The notes: generated by a model from the sequence alone, not told the origin. Numbered from the stretch's first letter, positions 7,941 to 17,265 are shown. The stretch: DNA of 64,000 nt from Arthrobacter sp. M2012083 (GCF_000281065.1 NZ_AKKK01000008.1:28647-92646), one strand, 5' to 3'. A program made the numbers and translations.

Positions 7941-8606
7941 CTAGTTCTTGATCTGCTGGCGGGCTTCGCCACCTGCAGGCTCAAAGCCGGCAGCCTTTGC
8001 AGCCTCAACGGTGGAGAACCAGTACTCAGCAGCAGTGGTGTTGTACCAGGTGGAACCCGGAACGTGGTACTTCTTGGACTCAGCGTTGCCCTTGATGGCG
8101 TAGCCTTCCGGAGCCTCGTCGCCATCAGCAGCAACTGCGCCGTCGATGGCCGGCTTCTCGGAAACGACAGCCTTGACAGCCGTTGCGGTGGCAGCAGCCG
8201 GAGCAACCTTGGCAGCCTTGGGAGCAGCAGCGGCCGGCGCGGAGGTGTCAGCCGGGAGTGCAGCCTTGGCAATGTTCACCAGAGCGGCGAAAGCGTTGGC
8301 GTCAGAGACAGCCAGCTCGGCCAGCATACGGCGGTCAACCTCAACCTCAGCGGCCTTGAGACCCTGGATCAGGCGGTTGTAGGTGAGGCCGTTGGCGCGG
8401 GATGCAGCGTTGATGCGCTGGATCCAGAGGCGACGGAAGTCACCCTTCTTCTTGCGGCGGTCGCCGTAGCTGTACACAAACGAGTGCAGCAGCTGCTCTT
8501 TGGCCTTACGGTACAGGCGCGAACGCTGTCCGCGGTAACCCTTTGCGCGTTCGAGGACAACCCGGCGCTTCTTGTGGGCGTTTACCGCCCGCTTCACACG
8601 TGCCAC
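7941..8606 (-). CDS. rplT: 50S ribosomal protein L20 with an extra C-terminal domain
   Basis: Residues 1 to about 118 are a complete L20, a 23S rRNA-binding assembly protein: [20 protein letters not shown] start, [24 protein letters not shown]. Ordinary L20 stops there. This protein continues to 221 residues through an Ala/Pro/Val linker (about 120-160) and ends in a compact domain with the pattern IKGN-(x)[10 protein letters not shown](x)[15 protein letters not shown]. That pattern resembles the short domain found at the ends of several unrelated actinobacterial secreted and ribosomal proteins (the so-called sunset-like domain). Its role is unknown. It is the third gene of infC-rpmI-rplT. 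Confidence 0.95.
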   Translation of the reverse strand: MARVKRAVNAHKKRRVVLERAKGYRGQRSRLYRKAKEQLLHSFVYSYGDRRKKKGDFRRLWIQRINAASRANGLTYNRLIQGLKAAEVEVDRRMLAELAVSDANAFAALVNIAKAALPADTSAPAAAAPKAAKVAPAAATATAVKAVVSEKPAIDGAVAADGDEAPEGYAIKGNAESKKYHVPGSTWYNTTAAEYWFSTVEAAKAAGFEPAGGEARQQIKN

Positions 8607-8725
8607 GTGCGTACTCCTTCAGAAATCTTTATCCCAAGCTGCTACTGCCGGAAACCCGGCCGGCCTGAGAAGGCTTTTGGTGTAGTCGGTCCCTGCCGGA
8701 TGGCAGTAACCAAAGAACTTGGAAC

Positions 8726-8920
8726 TTAGACGCCGAGCATCTTCTTGATGACCTTGGCATCGCCCTTGAAGACGAGCTTGTCGCCGGCGAGGCGACGGGT
8801 CAGCCTGGAGGACTTGTGCTCAAGGTAGTGACGGCGGTTGGCCTGCTGACGCTTCAGCTTGCCGGTACCGGTCAGCTTGAAGCGCTTCTTAGCACCGCTG
8901 TGGGTCTTCATCTTCGGCAT
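8726..8920 (-). CDS. rpmI: 50S ribosomal protein L35
   Basis: 64-residue basic ribosomal protein, full length for the family, with the canonical [20 protein letters not shown] start and the [17 protein letters not shown] core. It is part of the large ribosomal subunit. It lies between infC (117-bp gap) and rplT (119-bp gap), the conserved IF-3/L35/L20 order, and is presumably controlled together with them through the infC leader. A good ribosome binding site (AAGGAGAT) precedes the ATG. Confidence 0.98.
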   Translation of the reverse strand: MPKMKTHSGAKKRFKLTGTGKLKRQQANRRHYLEHKSSRLTRRLAGDKLVFKGDAKVIKKMLGV

Positions 8921-9037
8921 GGGAACCGATCTCCTTACGTATCCACGGACGAGTCCGCGATTCTATCGCGCAGCCGGCCTACGAGGGCCGGCGTGCTGGT
9001 TGCTTGCCGATGGAAGCGGGGCCTCCGTGGCGTTGAA

Positions 9038-10099
9038 CTAGTTGGTCTTGCGTGATGCAGGCTTCGGGGCAGCTTTGGGGGCCGCGGGCCGAGCTGCCGG
9101 CTTGGGAGCTGCCGGCTTGGCAACGGGCTTCGGAGCCGAAGGAACTGCAGGCTTCGGGGCGGCTGCCGGGACAGCCGGCTTCGGAGCTGCTTCTGCCGGT
9201 GCTGCCTTGGCGGCCGGTGCGGGGGCTGCCTTGGCCGGAGCTGCCTTAGCTACAGGAGCCTCGGCCACGGGTGCTTTTTCAACAACCGGAGCAGGGGCTT
9301 CTTCAACAACCGGAGCTTCCTCAGCAACGGGAGCTTCTTCAACAACCGGAGCTTCTTCAGCAACCGGAGCTTCCTCAGCAACCGTGGCCTCGGCCTCGGG
9401 GGCTTCAACAGTTTCCTGCTTGGTCTCCTCTTCGGTGACCTTGAAGCCCTCGGGAAGAAGGTCAGCGAGGCTCTGCGTCAGCGGAGCCTGCTCGCCCGTG
9501 GTGTCAACGCGTCCCGATGCCTTGGCCTCGTTCTGCGCCTTGGCTTCAGCACGCTGTGTAGCGCGACGGGCTTCGGCCTTGGCTTCAGCCTTGTTCTTCA
9601 GCGGTCCGATCACCATGACCATGTTTCGGCCATCGATGCGCGGGCTGGACTCGATGATGCCAACCTCGGCAACGTCTTCAGCGAAACGCTGCAGCAGACG
9701 GATACCCATCTCAGGACGCTGCTGCTCACGGCCGCGGAACTGGATCATGGCTTTGACTTTGTCGCCGGCGCCAAGGAAGCGAAGTGCGTGTCCGCGCTTG
9801 GTTTCGTAGTCGTGCTTGTCGATCTTCAGGCGGAAGCGGATTTCCTTCAGAACCGTGTTGGTCTGGTTCTTGCGGGCCTCGCGGGCCTTGACGGCAGCTT
9901 CGTACTTGTACTTGCCGAAGTCCATCAACTTGCAAACAGGAGGCTTAGCCTGCGGGGCAACTTCAACGAGATCGAGATCGGACTCGGCAGCAAGACGCAG
10001 GGCGTCCTCGATGCGGACAATTCCTACCTGTTCGCCGGCAGGACCGACCAACCGCACCTCGGGGACGCGGATACGCTCATTGATTCTTGGCTCGCTAAT
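9038..10099 (-). CDS. infC: Translation initiation factor IF-3 with AUU start and long C-terminal tail
   Basis: IF-3 keeps 30S subunits free and proofreads the start codon. The IF-3 N and C domains fill about residues 1-185 ([20 protein letters not shown] at the start; [29 protein letters not shown]). The conserved N-terminus requires initiation at ATT (10099-10097). An AGGAG lies 7 nt before it, and the only later standard start (GTG 10057) would remove 14 conserved residues. AUU is also the infC start in E. coli, where IF-3 represses itself through it. After residue 185 a tail of about 165 residues follows: first charged ([14 protein letters not shown]), then acidic [12 protein letters not shown] repeats, then Ala/Pro/Lys-rich. 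Confidence 0.95.
   Translation of the reverse strand: MSEPRINERIRVPEVRLVGPAGEQVGIVRIEDALRLAAESDLDLVEVAPQAKPPVCKLMDFGKYKYEAAVKAREARKNQTNTVLKEIRFRLKIDKHDYETKRGHALRFLGAGDKVKAMIQFRGREQQRPEMGIRLLQRFAEDVAEVGIIESSPRIDGRNMVMVIGPLKNKAEAKAEARRATQRAEAKAQNEAKASGRVDTTGEQAPLTQSLADLLPEGFKVTEEETKQETVEAPEAEATVAEEAPVAEEAPVVEEAPVAEEAPVVEEAPAPVVEKAPVAEAPVAKAAPAKAAPAPAAKAAPAEAAPKPAVPAAAPKPAVPSAPKPVAKPAAPKPAARPAAPKAAPKPASRKTN
9299..9388. repeat. Five 18-bp tandem repeats inside infC
   Basis: Five consecutive 18-bp units (9299-9316, 9317-9334, 9335-9352, 9353-9370, 9371-9388) of the type TTCTTCAACAACCGGAGC, differing at a few positions. On the coding strand they encode a six-residue repeat close to EAPVVE. Such repeats are prone to length change by slippage without frameshift. 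Confidence 0.85.
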
Positions 10100-10380
10100 G
10101 TTAAAGCTCCTGTGGTTGTGGTGATGTCACCGGCAAAAAGAGAAGGCCCCCAATTGCTGGTGCAATCGAAGGCCTCGAAGATCGGCTGCACTCCCCTTTG
10201 GGAAGTACGCACCCCCGGAGGCAATGCCTCCATCAGTGTCCGACCAGGTACCCGGCAACCTCTTGTCCCGAAAAGGGATCCTGTCCCCAAGGGGAACGGC
10301 TGACGCGGGTGGGAGAGAACTCCGCTTGCAAACTGAAAGTCAATTCTACAGAAACAACCCGCCAAGCGCACATTGCGGAA
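10100..10380 (-). promoter_or_regulatory. Structured 5' leader of infC-rpmI-rplT
   Basis: About 280 nt without a gene. The minus strand can form several hairpins before the terminator: GGAGGC-ATT-GCCTCC, a GTTCCCC/GGGGAC pair, a TCCC/GGGA pair, and CTTCCC/GGGGAG. A possible -10 TAGAAT lies near 10345. IF-3 operons in other bacteria are controlled by leader RNAs that sense L20 or translation. The stacked hairpins plus the terminator fit such control, but no known leader class could be matched by eye. Confidence 0.55.
10135..10174 (-). terminator. Intrinsic terminator (attenuator) in the infC leader
   Basis: On the minus strand a 13-bp uninterrupted stem with three G-U pairs (arms 10162-10174 and 10145-10157), a 4-nt loop ACCA, and then TTCTCTTTTT (10144-10135). 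It ends about 36 nt before the AUU start of infC. Placed inside the leader, it should act as an attenuator rather than as the end of a gene. Confidence 0.75.
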
Positions 10381-10451
10381 GGCGGGAGCAAGAACTGCAG
10401 ATGTTGACTGTGAATAACGACTTCCAGTCGGTCTGTGACAAGCTTACCAGT

Positions 10452-10850
10452 ATGAGCACTGAAGACAGCAATTCCCGTAACTCCTATGGCGAAGACGCCG
10501 CCCCCGCCGCTGATGCCGGGGTGTCCCGGCAGATCCGCGACATCGCAGAAGTTCCGGCCGTTGAAGTTATAACTACCGGCGCCGTTCACCTCATGAGCGC
10601 AGCAGCCGTCAAGGTCGGCCTGGCGGATGACCCCAACGCCGAGGACCTTAAGGACTTGGACGAAGCCCGCAAGCTGATCACAGCCCTCGCCGGGCTGGTG
10701 TCAGCGGCCGCCCCGGAAATCGGTTCACAGCATGCCGGCCCGTTGCGCGATGGCCTTCGCTCCCTGCAGCTGGCGTTCCGCGAAGCTTCCCTCATCCCCG
10801 ACGCCCCTGGCAAGGGCCCGGGCGAAAAGTTCACGGGACCCGTGAACTAG
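10452..10850 (+). CDS. DUF1844 family protein
   Basis: 132-residue cytosolic protein. After a polar N-terminus it carries the DUF1844 core (AVHLMSAAAVKVGLADDPN, then DLDEARKLITALAGLV). The function of the family is unknown; it is often next to infC in actinobacteria, as here, where it is divergent from the infC leader. The ATG at 10452 is chosen because the upstream in-frame extension runs into the leader. A terminator follows. Confidence 0.82.
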   Translation: MSTEDSNSRNSYGEDAAPAADAGVSRQIRDIAEVPAVEVITTGAVHLMSAAAVKVGLADDPNAEDLKDLDEARKLITALAGLVSAAAPEIGSQHAGPLRDGLRSLQLAFREASLIPDAPGKGPGEKFTGPVN

Positions 10851-10873
10851 CCCCAACTTCCGCAACAGTCAAC

Positions 10874-10909
10874 GACGGCGGGTCGACCATATATGGTCGG
10901 CCCGCCGTC
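10874..10909. terminator. Hairpin between convergent genes
   Basis: Long, nearly perfect inverted repeat: GACGGCGGG...CCGCCGTC with an inner CGACCAT/ATGGTCG. It lies between the DUF1844 gene and the convergent MFS gene. There is no clear T-run, so termination strength is uncertain. Confidence 0.6.
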
Positions 10910-10946
10910 GTCGCTTGTGTAGTTCCAGGCTCCGGATTTCAGGGCT

Positions 10947-12251
10947 TCAGACGCGGGCGGCCCTGCGGCGCAAGGACGTCAGGATGAGTCCCGTAGCGCA
11001 GAGAGCGACACCGGCAACGCCGACGGCGGCAAAGCCACCCGATGGACCCACGGTGTCAATAAAGACCCCGGCCAGAGGCGCACCCAACGCAACGCCTGCA
11101 GTCAGCGCCGAGCCGTACCAGCCCATCGCTTCACCCCGGCGCTCCTCGTCCACCAGGTCAGCCACCATCTCGGACGATGCCGACAAGACGGGGGCGCATA
11201 ACAGGCCGGGAAGAAGCGACAGTAATGCGAGGGTCCAGGTGTCCTGGGCAAAGCCCATTGGAATCGTGAGAGCGGCCATGCCCAGGAGCAAGAGCATGGG
11301 GGAAATGGTCCGCTTCATTGACCCGTAGATGAGTCCACCGACCACGGACGCTGCGCACCAGAAGAAGAACACGATGCCTATTTCATTCTCATGGCCACCA
11401 CGTTCCAACAGCCCGACGATGCTGACATCGGAACCACTCAGCACCATGCCCGATCCCGCGGCTACGGCGAAGAGCGCCGCAACGGAAACCGTGAACCACG
11501 TAAAGTTCCTGGCGACGCGACTCCGGAGGGCTGATGTGCGCGAGGTTGCCGAGGCCATTTCGGAGGCCGCCTCCTGGACGTGGGCAGGCGCGGAGGCCAC
11601 CATGGCAGCCTCCGCAGCAGCGAGATCAGCCGCTGCCCTGTCCGCCGTCTCCTGCGGGGTGCAGAGCACTTCGCTCCGGGTTGGCGGGTTGAACCACATA
11701 AGGAACAGCCCGGCAACGGAGACCGAAATTCCTACTGCCGTCAGGCCGATCGCCGAGAAGCCGCTGGTTGCAACGATGGCGCCGACAGCCGGGCCGATCA
11801 TGAAAACCAGCTCGGTGGCGATGGAATCGAGGGCAAAGGCCGATCGCCGCTGCTCGCCATCCACCATGACGCCCAGTGACTGGCGGACAACACTGAAGAT
11901 GGGCAGCGTGAAAAGACCGCCGACAAACACCAATGGCAGCAGCCATTCATACGAAACGTGCGGGACTACCGACCAGATGACAGTTTCTGACACAACCGAA
12001 GGGATCAGGGCCTTCCTCAGTCCCACCATGTCCACCCGGCGACCACGCCAGGGTGCACCCAGCGCAATGCCGATGGTCATGACGGCGGCCGCGGCACCGG
12101 CGGCGGCGTAGCCCTGGCCCAGCGTCAGCACGATGTGCAGAGTAAGGAGCACGCCCGCCGCTGAATGTGGAATGCGCGCAATCATGCCCACAACCAACAA
12201 ACGCCGGACAGGGCGGATGGACAGCATCTCTTTATAGAGAGCGAAGTTCAC
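10947..12251 (-). CDS. MFS transporter
   Basis: 434-residue membrane protein with about 12 hydrophobic helices. A long cytoplasmic loop in the middle (about residues 195-250) is rich in Ala and acidic residues and predicted helical. GAPWRGRRVDMVGLRKAL after the second helix is the conserved MFS loop (G-x-x-x-D-R/x-G-R-R variant). Substrate unknown. The GTG at 12251 is used as start. It lies 51 bp downstream of the SseB-like gene on the same strand and may be co-transcribed with the end of the histidine cluster. Confidence 0.8.
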   Translation of the reverse strand: MNFALYKEMLSIRPVRRLLVVGMIARIPHSAAGVLLTLHIVLTLGQGYAAAGAAAAVMTIGIALGAPWRGRRVDMVGLRKALIPSVVSETVIWSVVPHVSYEWLLPLVFVGGLFTLPIFSVVRQSLGVMVDGEQRRSAFALDSIATELVFMIGPAVGAIVATSGFSAIGLTAVGISVSVAGLFLMWFNPPTRSEVLCTPQETADRAAADLAAAEAAMVASAPAHVQEAASEMASATSRTSALRSRVARNFTWFTVSVAALFAVAAGSGMVLSGSDVSIVGLLERGGHENEIGIVFFFWCAASVVGGLIYGSMKRTISPMLLLLGMAALTIPMGFAQDTWTLALLSLLPGLLCAPVLSASSEMVADLVDEERRGEAMGWYGSALTAGVALGAPLAGVFIDTVGPSGGFAAVGVAGVALCATGLILTSLRRRAARV

Positions 12252-12302
12252 TGGCTAAATCCTCTTGTTCCCCAGGGCAGCCCCGGGGAACCGGCACTGC
12301 CA

Positions 12303-13214
12303 TTAATGCCGCGCGGGCTCCTGTGCTGCGCGCTGCAGTTTTACTTCCATGGAATCAACGCCCTCGGCAAAGGAATCCATCCTTGCCCACGCATCGTTCA
12401 AGTGGGCAAGGAGCGTCTGCACAGCCACGGCGTCGAGTCCATCTTCGAGGAAGAGCACCACACGCAGTTCCGGCCCTGCACCGCCGCCAGGTACCTGACG
12501 ACCGTCGGCCGTGAGGGACGCAACACCGCCACCGGGCTGCGTCTCCAAGCGACGGACGGTCCGAAATGCCGAGATCGTTGAAACGAGAGCAGCCTCCAGT
12601 TGATCATCAAGGTATGACGGCGTCCAGTCCTTCTGCTGGGCAAGGGCCCACATCGCCGGGCGCCGCACAACAAAAGCGAAGTCGGAGCCCGGGTCCATCA
12701 CCAACATTTGCGCACCCTCGGACACTGCAGAAAGCGCTGCGCGCGCAGCGTATACCGCCACCGGGCGCGCCTCGGAATGCCATGCCTCAAGGGCAGCTGC
12801 CGAAGTGAAGACCGGCATGGCCATGCGCCCATCGGGGGCCTTTAGTGTGACCAAAGCCATATCCGCCTGCTTGTCGGCGTGGAGGCCATCGACGCCTTCC
12901 GCTTCCTCAGCCAACTGGGCAACTACCGGAACGAAAACCCTGGCCGTCGCAAGGGAGGCTACAACGTCTGCCTCACTGCCGGTTCCGTTGATCAGTGCCG
13001 CGATGGCGGCTCCATAACCGGCATCCGCCGAGCCGTCGTCGTCCTCAAAATTGTGGATCTTGGCGTCGTCACCACTGAGGCTCCTCCCGGACCAAGGCTG
13101 GCCGGCAGAGTCGGTAGCGCCACCGGCACCGGCCAAGGCCGCCGCAATGTGGCCGGGAAGCTCGCGCCTGCTGTGGCCCTGATCGTCGTGCTGATGTCCT
13201 GCGCTGTGGGCCAT
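12303..13214 (-). CDS. SseB-like protein (SseB N-terminal domain)
   Basis: 303-residue protein. The N-terminal ~50 residues are polar and His/Gly-rich. The SseB-type region follows (VFVPVVAQLAEEAEGV, then GRMAMPVFTSAAALEAWH). The family includes E. coli SseB and type III secretion-associated relatives, but actinobacterial members sit in housekeeping clusters and their role is unknown. The ATG overlaps the priA stop codon by one base (TGATG pattern), so it is translationally coupled to the histidine operon. Confidence 0.78.
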   Translation of the reverse strand: MAHSAGHQHDDQGHSRRELPGHIAAALAGAGGATDSAGQPWSGRSLSGDDAKIHNFEDDDGSADAGYGAAIAALINGTGSEADVVASLATARVFVPVVAQLAEEAEGVDGLHADKQADMALVTLKAPDGRMAMPVFTSAAALEAWHSEARPVAVYAARAALSAVSEGAQMLVMDPGSDFAFVVRRPAMWALAQQKDWTPSYLDDQLEAALVSTISAFRTVRRLETQPGGGVASLTADGRQVPGGGAGPELRVVLFLEDGLDAVAVQTLLAHLNDAWARMDSFAEGVDSMEVKLQRAAQEPARH

Positions 13215-13957
13215 CAGCGTCGGCCGGCCACGTCCAGCGCTTCGGGCAGCGTGAAGGCACCAGCGTAGAGCGCCTTGCCTACGATCGCGCCTTCAACACC
13301 CAGCGGTACCAGTTCCCGCAGAACGCGCAGGTCCTCCAGGCTGGAGATACCGCCCGAAGCGACAACGGGCTTGCCGGTCTTCTCCACCATCTGGCGAAGG
13401 AGTTCCACGTTCGGGCCCTGAAGGGTCCCGTCCTTGGTGACGTCTGTGACAACGTAGCGGGCGCAGCCTGCGTCCTCGAGGCGTGCCAGAACCTCCCAAA
13501 GGTCACCGCCCTCCTTGGTCCAACCGCGTCCGGCAAGGGTTGTCCCGCGGACGTCAAGGCCGACGGCGATCTTGTCACCGAAGCGGTCGATTGCCTTTCG
13601 GGTCCACTCCGGATTCTCCAACGCTGCCGTTCCGAGGTTCACGCGTGCGACGCCCAGCTCCAGTGCCCGCTCGAGGGATTCGTCGTCCCGCAAGCCACCG
13701 GAGAGTTCCACCTTGACGTTGAGCTGCGACACAACGTCGCTGATCAGCGCTGCGTTGTTTCCACGGCCGAACGCGGCGTCGAGGTCCACCATGTGCACCC
13801 ATTCGGCACCGGCGTTCTGCCAGTTCAATGCTGCTTCCAGCGGTGTACCGTAGCTGGTTTCCGAGCCGGCTTCTCCCTGCAGGAGGCGGACTGCCTGGCC
13901 ATCAACGATGTCGACGGCGGGAAGGAGTTCCAGAACGGACTGGGCGGAGGTGGTCAT
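13214..13957 (-). CDS. priA: Dual HisA/TrpF isomerase PriA
   Basis: TIM-barrel isomerase catalysing the ProFAR isomerisation of histidine synthesis and, in actinobacteria, also the phosphoribosylanthranilate isomerisation of tryptophan synthesis. The 247-residue protein has [18 protein letters not shown] at the N-terminus, [24 protein letters not shown], and [16 protein letters not shown] with the second catalytic Asp. Dual activity is inferred from lineage and from the absence of trpF in this window. It is the downstream partner of hisH in the order hisC-hisB-hisH-ORF-priA-sseB. Confidence 0.93.
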   Translation of the reverse strand: MTTSAQSVLELLPAVDIVDGQAVRLLQGEAGSETSYGTPLEAALNWQNAGAEWVHMVDLDAAFGRGNNAALISDVVSQLNVKVELSGGLRDDESLERALELGVARVNLGTAALENPEWTRKAIDRFGDKIAVGLDVRGTTLAGRGWTKEGGDLWEVLARLEDAGCARYVVTDVTKDGTLQGPNVELLRQMVEKTGKPVVASGGISSLEDLRVLRELVPLGVEGAIVGKALYAGAFTLPEALDVAGRR

Positions 13958-14004
13958 GTGTGTCCTTGGAGTTCGAAGGTGACGCGGTTTGTTGAACGAC
14001 TGGT

Positions 14005-14163
14005 TCAGTTACCCAGCGTCAGGAGATAGGCGGCAAGCAGGGACATCCCGGCCAGCACATAGAAAGAGATGGATACCCACCGGGGCTTTTTCTGCTGATG
14101 GAAGGAGATACCCCCACCCACCAGCAGGCCGGCAAGGCCCATCAGTATCACCGACCACCACAT
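14005..14163 (-). CDS. Small membrane protein (52 residues) inside the histidine cluster
   Basis: 52-residue open frame beginning [17 protein letters not shown] and ending [11 protein letters not shown]. It has two predicted transmembrane helices, about residues 2-19 and 32-49, joined by a basic loop (HQQKKPRW). Its ATG follows the TAA of hisH with no spacer, and its stop lies 47 bp before the priA ATG, so it must be read within the his transcript. A hairpin topology with both ends outside or both inside fits. No known small protein family is recognised, and the function is unknown. Confidence 0.7.
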   Translation of the reverse strand: MWWSVILMGLAGLLVGGGISFHQQKKPRWVSISFYVLAGMSLLAAYLLTLGN

Positions 14164-14907
14164 TTAGGCGGCACCGCTTCCGGATGCTTCCGGAGCCGGC
14201 TTACGGAGGCTGTCCACCCAATTTCGCAAGAGCCGGGCTCCGGCATCGCCTGACTTCTCAGGGTGGAACTGCGTAGCACAGAGCGGGCCGTTCTCGACGG
14301 CAGCAATGAAGCGCGCACCGTGCTCGGACCAAGTGACCATGGGAGGAGCCATGCGGGGCTGAACGACATCGAAGTTCCACTCCTGGACACCGTAGGAGTG
14401 CACAAAGTAGAAACGTTCCTGCTCGACGCCGGCGAACAGCTTGGAGCCCTCCGGTACGTCCACGGTGTTCCAGCCCATGTGCGGCACCACGGGAGCGGGA
14501 AGGAGTTCAACCTTGCCCGGCCACTCGGCCATGCCTTCGGATTCGGTACCGTGCTCTACACCGGCTTCGAAAAGGACCTGCAAGCCGACGCAAATGGCCA
14601 GCACAGGACGGCCTCCGGCAACCCGGCGTCCGATCATGCGGATGGCATCGACGGACTTAAGCTCCTTCATCACCGTCTCGTAGGCACCCACTCCGGGCAC
14701 CACCAGGCCGTCAGCGTTGAGCACGTCCTCAGGCTTGGAGCTCAGAACCACGTGGGCGCCGGCGCGCTCAAGTGCACGCACAGCCGACCGCACGTTGCCC
14801 GATCCATAGTCCAGCACGGTGACAGTGGGCTTGCCTTCCGGCGACTCCGGCTTCACCGATGCAGTCGCGTCAACCACCGCTCCGTTCTTCAGAACCTGGC
14901 CGCTCAT
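14164..14907 (-). CDS. hisH: Imidazole glycerol phosphate synthase glutaminase subunit HisH
   Basis: Class I glutamine amidotransferase that supplies ammonia to HisF for imidazole glycerol phosphate synthesis. The catalytic triad is visible: C106 in VLAICVGLQ, and H215 and E217 in ATQFHPEKS. The oxyanion-strand PGVGAY motif is at residues 71-76. It is 247 residues, longer than the usual ~205 because of an N-terminal extension of about 26 residues (to [16 protein letters not shown]) and a short Ala/Gly-rich tail. The ATG overlaps the hisB stop by 4 nt. hisF is not in the window. Confidence 0.94.
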   Translation of the reverse strand: MSGQVLKNGAVVDATASVKPESPEGKPTVTVLDYGSGNVRSAVRALERAGAHVVLSSKPEDVLNADGLVVPGVGAYETVMKELKSVDAIRMIGRRVAGGRPVLAICVGLQVLFEAGVEHGTESEGMAEWPGKVELLPAPVVPHMGWNTVDVPEGSKLFAGVEQERFYFVHSYGVQEWNFDVVQPRMAPPMVTWSEHGARFIAAVENGPLCATQFHPEKSGDAGARLLRNWVDSLRKPAPEASGSGAA

Positions 14908-15530
14908 AGTGCGCCCTTGGTGGAAGGAATGCCCTCCACACGGGGATCGGACTCCACGGCTGCGCGCAGCGCGCGTGCGAAGGCCTTGAACTGGGCCTCG
15001 ACGATGTGGTGCGGGTCCCGGCCAGCCAGGACATTCATGTGCAGGCAGATCCCGGCGTGCAGCGTGATCGCTTCAAAGACGTGGCGTGTCAACGAGCCCG
15101 TGAAGTGTCCACCTATCAGGTGGTACTCCTGCCCGGCCGGCTCACCACCGTGTACCAGGTAGGGACGTCCGGAAACATCGACGACGGCGTGCGCCAATGC
15201 TTCGTCCAGGGGAACCGTTGCTTCACCGAAGCGACGGATGCCGGCCTTGTTGCCCAATGCCGTCCGCAGGACCTCGCCAAAGGTGATGGCGACATCTTCC
15301 ACCGTGTGGTGCGCATCAATGTGGGTATCGCCAGTGGCCTTGACGGTCATGTCGATCAGGGAGTGCTTGCACAGAGCCGTCAGCATGTGGTCATAGAACG
15401 GAACAGAGGTACTGATGTCCGAGACACCGGAACCGTCCAGATTAATCTCCACCAGGACTGAAGACTCGCTGGTGGTGCGCTCCATGCGCGCGGTGCGGGC
15501 AGCGGTCGGCTTGGCGCCGGTTTCGCTCAT
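14904..15530 (-). CDS. hisB: Imidazoleglycerol-phosphate dehydratase
   Basis: Monofunctional HisB, 208 residues, dehydrating imidazole glycerol phosphate in histidine synthesis. Metal-binding and catalytic stretches are present: [45 protein letters not shown], and [17 protein letters not shown]. The ATG at 15530 ([16 protein letters not shown]) is chosen over the longer open frame because the upstream part is not conserved-looking. It lies 46 bp after hisC and overlaps hisH by 4 nt. Confidence 0.95.
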   Translation of the reverse strand: MSETGAKPTAARTARMERTTSESSVLVEINLDGSGVSDISTSVPFYDHMLTALCKHSLIDMTVKATGDTHIDAHHTVEDVAITFGEVLRTALGNKAGIRRFGEATVPLDEALAHAVVDVSGRPYLVHGGEPAGQEYHLIGGHFTGSLTRHVFEAITLHAGICLHMNVLAGRDPHHIVEAQFKAFARALRAAVESDPRVEGIPSTKGAL

Positions 15531-15576
15531 TGGGACGTCCTTATACACGGAGGATGGGTTGGGTCTATGGACAAGT

Positions 15577-16698
15577 TTAGGCGCGCTGTGGCGCCGTGCT
15601 GTCCAGCAGTGCTTCCAAAGCCTCAAGGAAGGCTGTGGTTTCCGGTTCGGTTCCAGCGGTGACACGCAAGTGTCCAGGGATGCCGACGTCGCGAATCAGC
15701 ACACCGGCATCGAGCAGGCCCTGCCAAATCTTGTGCGGCTCCTCGAGGCCGCCAAAGAAGACATAGTTGGAGTCGGACGCCGCAGGCTTGAGGCCCATGC
15801 GCAGCAACTCAGTCACAATCCGGTCGCGTTGGACCTTGATGTCCTCGACGTCGGCCATGAGGGCTTCGCGGTGGTTGAGCGCGGCCAGGGCAGTTGCCTG
15901 CGTGACGGCAGACAGGTGGTACGGGAGGCGGACCAGTCTGATGGCGTCCGTGACTTCCGGGGCTGCCGCCATGTAGCCGAGCCGGGCGCCTGCCAGGGCG
16001 AATGCTTTGCTCATGGTGCGCGAGACGATCAACCGCTCGCGTCCGGGCAATAACGTCAAGGCGCTCGGAGTATTGTCGTGCGCAAACTCGTGGTAGGCCT
16101 CGTCCACAATCACGATGGCTTGGCTCGCTTCGCCCGCCTCGTAGACGGCCTCCACAACGTCCAGGCCCAACCCTGTACCGGTGGGATTGTTGGGTGAGCA
16201 GAGGAACACGATGTTGGCACCCGTTTCCCGAACCTGCGCGGCGGCCGATTCGGCGTCTAGCCCATAGTCGTCAGCTCGCACCCCGCGGACATACTCTGTA
16301 TCGGTGCCGCTAGCCAGGAGGGGGTACATGGAGTACGTGGGCGGGAAGCCGAGCGCCTTGCGTCCCGGTCCACCGAATGCCTGGAGGATTTGCTGCAGGA
16401 CTTCGTTGGATCCGTTGGCCGCCCAGATGTTGTCAGGAGAGAGTCCGTGGCCAAGGTACTCGGCCAGGGCTTCACGTAGTTCGGTAAACTCGCGATCCGG
16501 ATAGCGGTTCAGTCCTGTGGCGGCAGCGGCGACAGCCTCGGTGATGGCGGCTTGGACATCCGCCGGGACGCCATGAGTGTTTTCGTTGACGTTGAGCAGG
16601 ATGGGAACGTCAAGCTGCGGTGCGCCATAGGGGCTCAGTCCACGCAGGTTGGTCCGGAGGGGAAGTCTGTCAAGTCGCTCAAGCTGGTCACTCACCAT
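15577..16698 (-). CDS. hisC: Histidinol-phosphate aminotransferase
   Basis: PLP-dependent fold-type I aminotransferase making histidinol phosphate. About 373 residues, normal for the family. Landmarks are [21 protein letters not shown] (PLP phosphate/pyridine region), [10 protein letters not shown], and the PLP-lysine in [17 protein letters not shown]. Three start codons lie within 7 nt (GTG 16701, ATG 16698, GTG 16695). A TAAACT hexamer at 16707-16702 would place the transcript start on or near GTG 16695, so a leaderless start there is possible. First gene of the his cluster. Confidence 0.94.
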   Translation of the reverse strand: MVSDQLERLDRLPLRTNLRGLSPYGAPQLDVPILLNVNENTHGVPADVQAAITEAVAAAATGLNRYPDREFTELREALAEYLGHGLSPDNIWAANGSNEVLQQILQAFGGPGRKALGFPPTYSMYPLLASGTDTEYVRGVRADDYGLDAESAAAQVRETGANIVFLCSPNNPTGTGLGLDVVEAVYEAGEASQAIVIVDEAYHEFAHDNTPSALTLLPGRERLIVSRTMSKAFALAGARLGYMAAAPEVTDAIRLVRLPYHLSAVTQATALAALNHREALMADVEDIKVQRDRIVTELLRMGLKPAASDSNYVFFGGLEEPHKIWQGLLDAGVLIRDVGIPGHLRVTAGTEPETTAFLEALEALLDSTAPQRA

Positions 16699-16772
16699 CA
16701 CAGTTTAAGGGGCACTCGGGACTGCCGACTAACTGTGACGCCAGGCCAACGGTTCCTGCGGATGGTGGACCA

Positions 16773-17132
16773 CTAGTTCGCAGGAACAAACAGCTGCTGG
16801 CCTGGCAGGATGCGGCCGCCACGGAGGTCGTTCAGCTGGATGATCTCTGCGATGACATCACGAGGGTCCCTCTCGGGTGCGGCAGCTCCGGCGATGCCCC
16901 AAAGGGATTGGCCCGGCTGGACCGTGACCGTGACTGCAACGGGCGGACGCAATTGGGACTGGGAGTCCGACGCCTTGGCCGGGGAGTTGATGAAGCCGGC
17001 GAGGGTCAACAGCGCCGCCACCAACAGCATTGCCGGGATGCCGAAGAAGACAATCCGTCCCCGCCGGGTCAGACGCAGGCGAGCAGGTGCCTGAGTGGTG
17101 CGGAAATCAGCGAACGTAGTGATTGCGGACAT
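16773..17132 (-). CDS. LysM membrane protein divergent from lexA (SOS cell-division inhibitor-like)
   Basis: 119-residue protein with a basic cytoplasmic N-terminus, one transmembrane helix at about 27-49 and an extracellular LysM domain at about 68-117 (VTVQPGQSLWGIA start, ILPGQQLFVP end). The same layout and position next to lexA are seen in M. tuberculosis Rv2719c, C. glutamicum DivS and Bacillus YneA, which block septation during the SOS response. The peptidoglycan-binding role is visible in sequence; the division role is inferred from position and LexA boxes in the shared intergenic region. An AAGGG element precedes the ATG. Confidence 0.85.
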   Translation of the reverse strand: MSAITTFADFRTTQAPARLRLTRRGRIVFFGIPAMLLVAALLTLAGFINSPAKASDSQSQLRPPVAVTVTVQPGQSLWGIAGAAAPERDPRDVIAEIIQLNDLRGGRILPGQQLFVPAN

Positions 17133-17223
17133 GAGCTGAGCCCTTCTGAGCTATTGCCAGGCTCCGGGGTGCCCGGTGCCTGGCGGCCAATTCTTTGCGT
17201 TCCCCTCATCTGATTCCGGATGT

Positions 17224-17240
17224 TCGAACACTCTGTTCGA
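17224..17240. promoter_or_regulatory. LexA-box-like inverted repeat with 5-bp spacer
   Basis: TCGAAC-ACTCT-GTTCGA. Both half-sites are perfect, but the spacer is 5 bp, not 4. The flanks extend the symmetry to TTCGAACA-CTC-TGTTCGAA. It lies in the leader of the LysM gene. Confidence 0.6.
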
Positions 17241-17265
17241 ACATTCGGCGTCAGCATCAGGTTTA

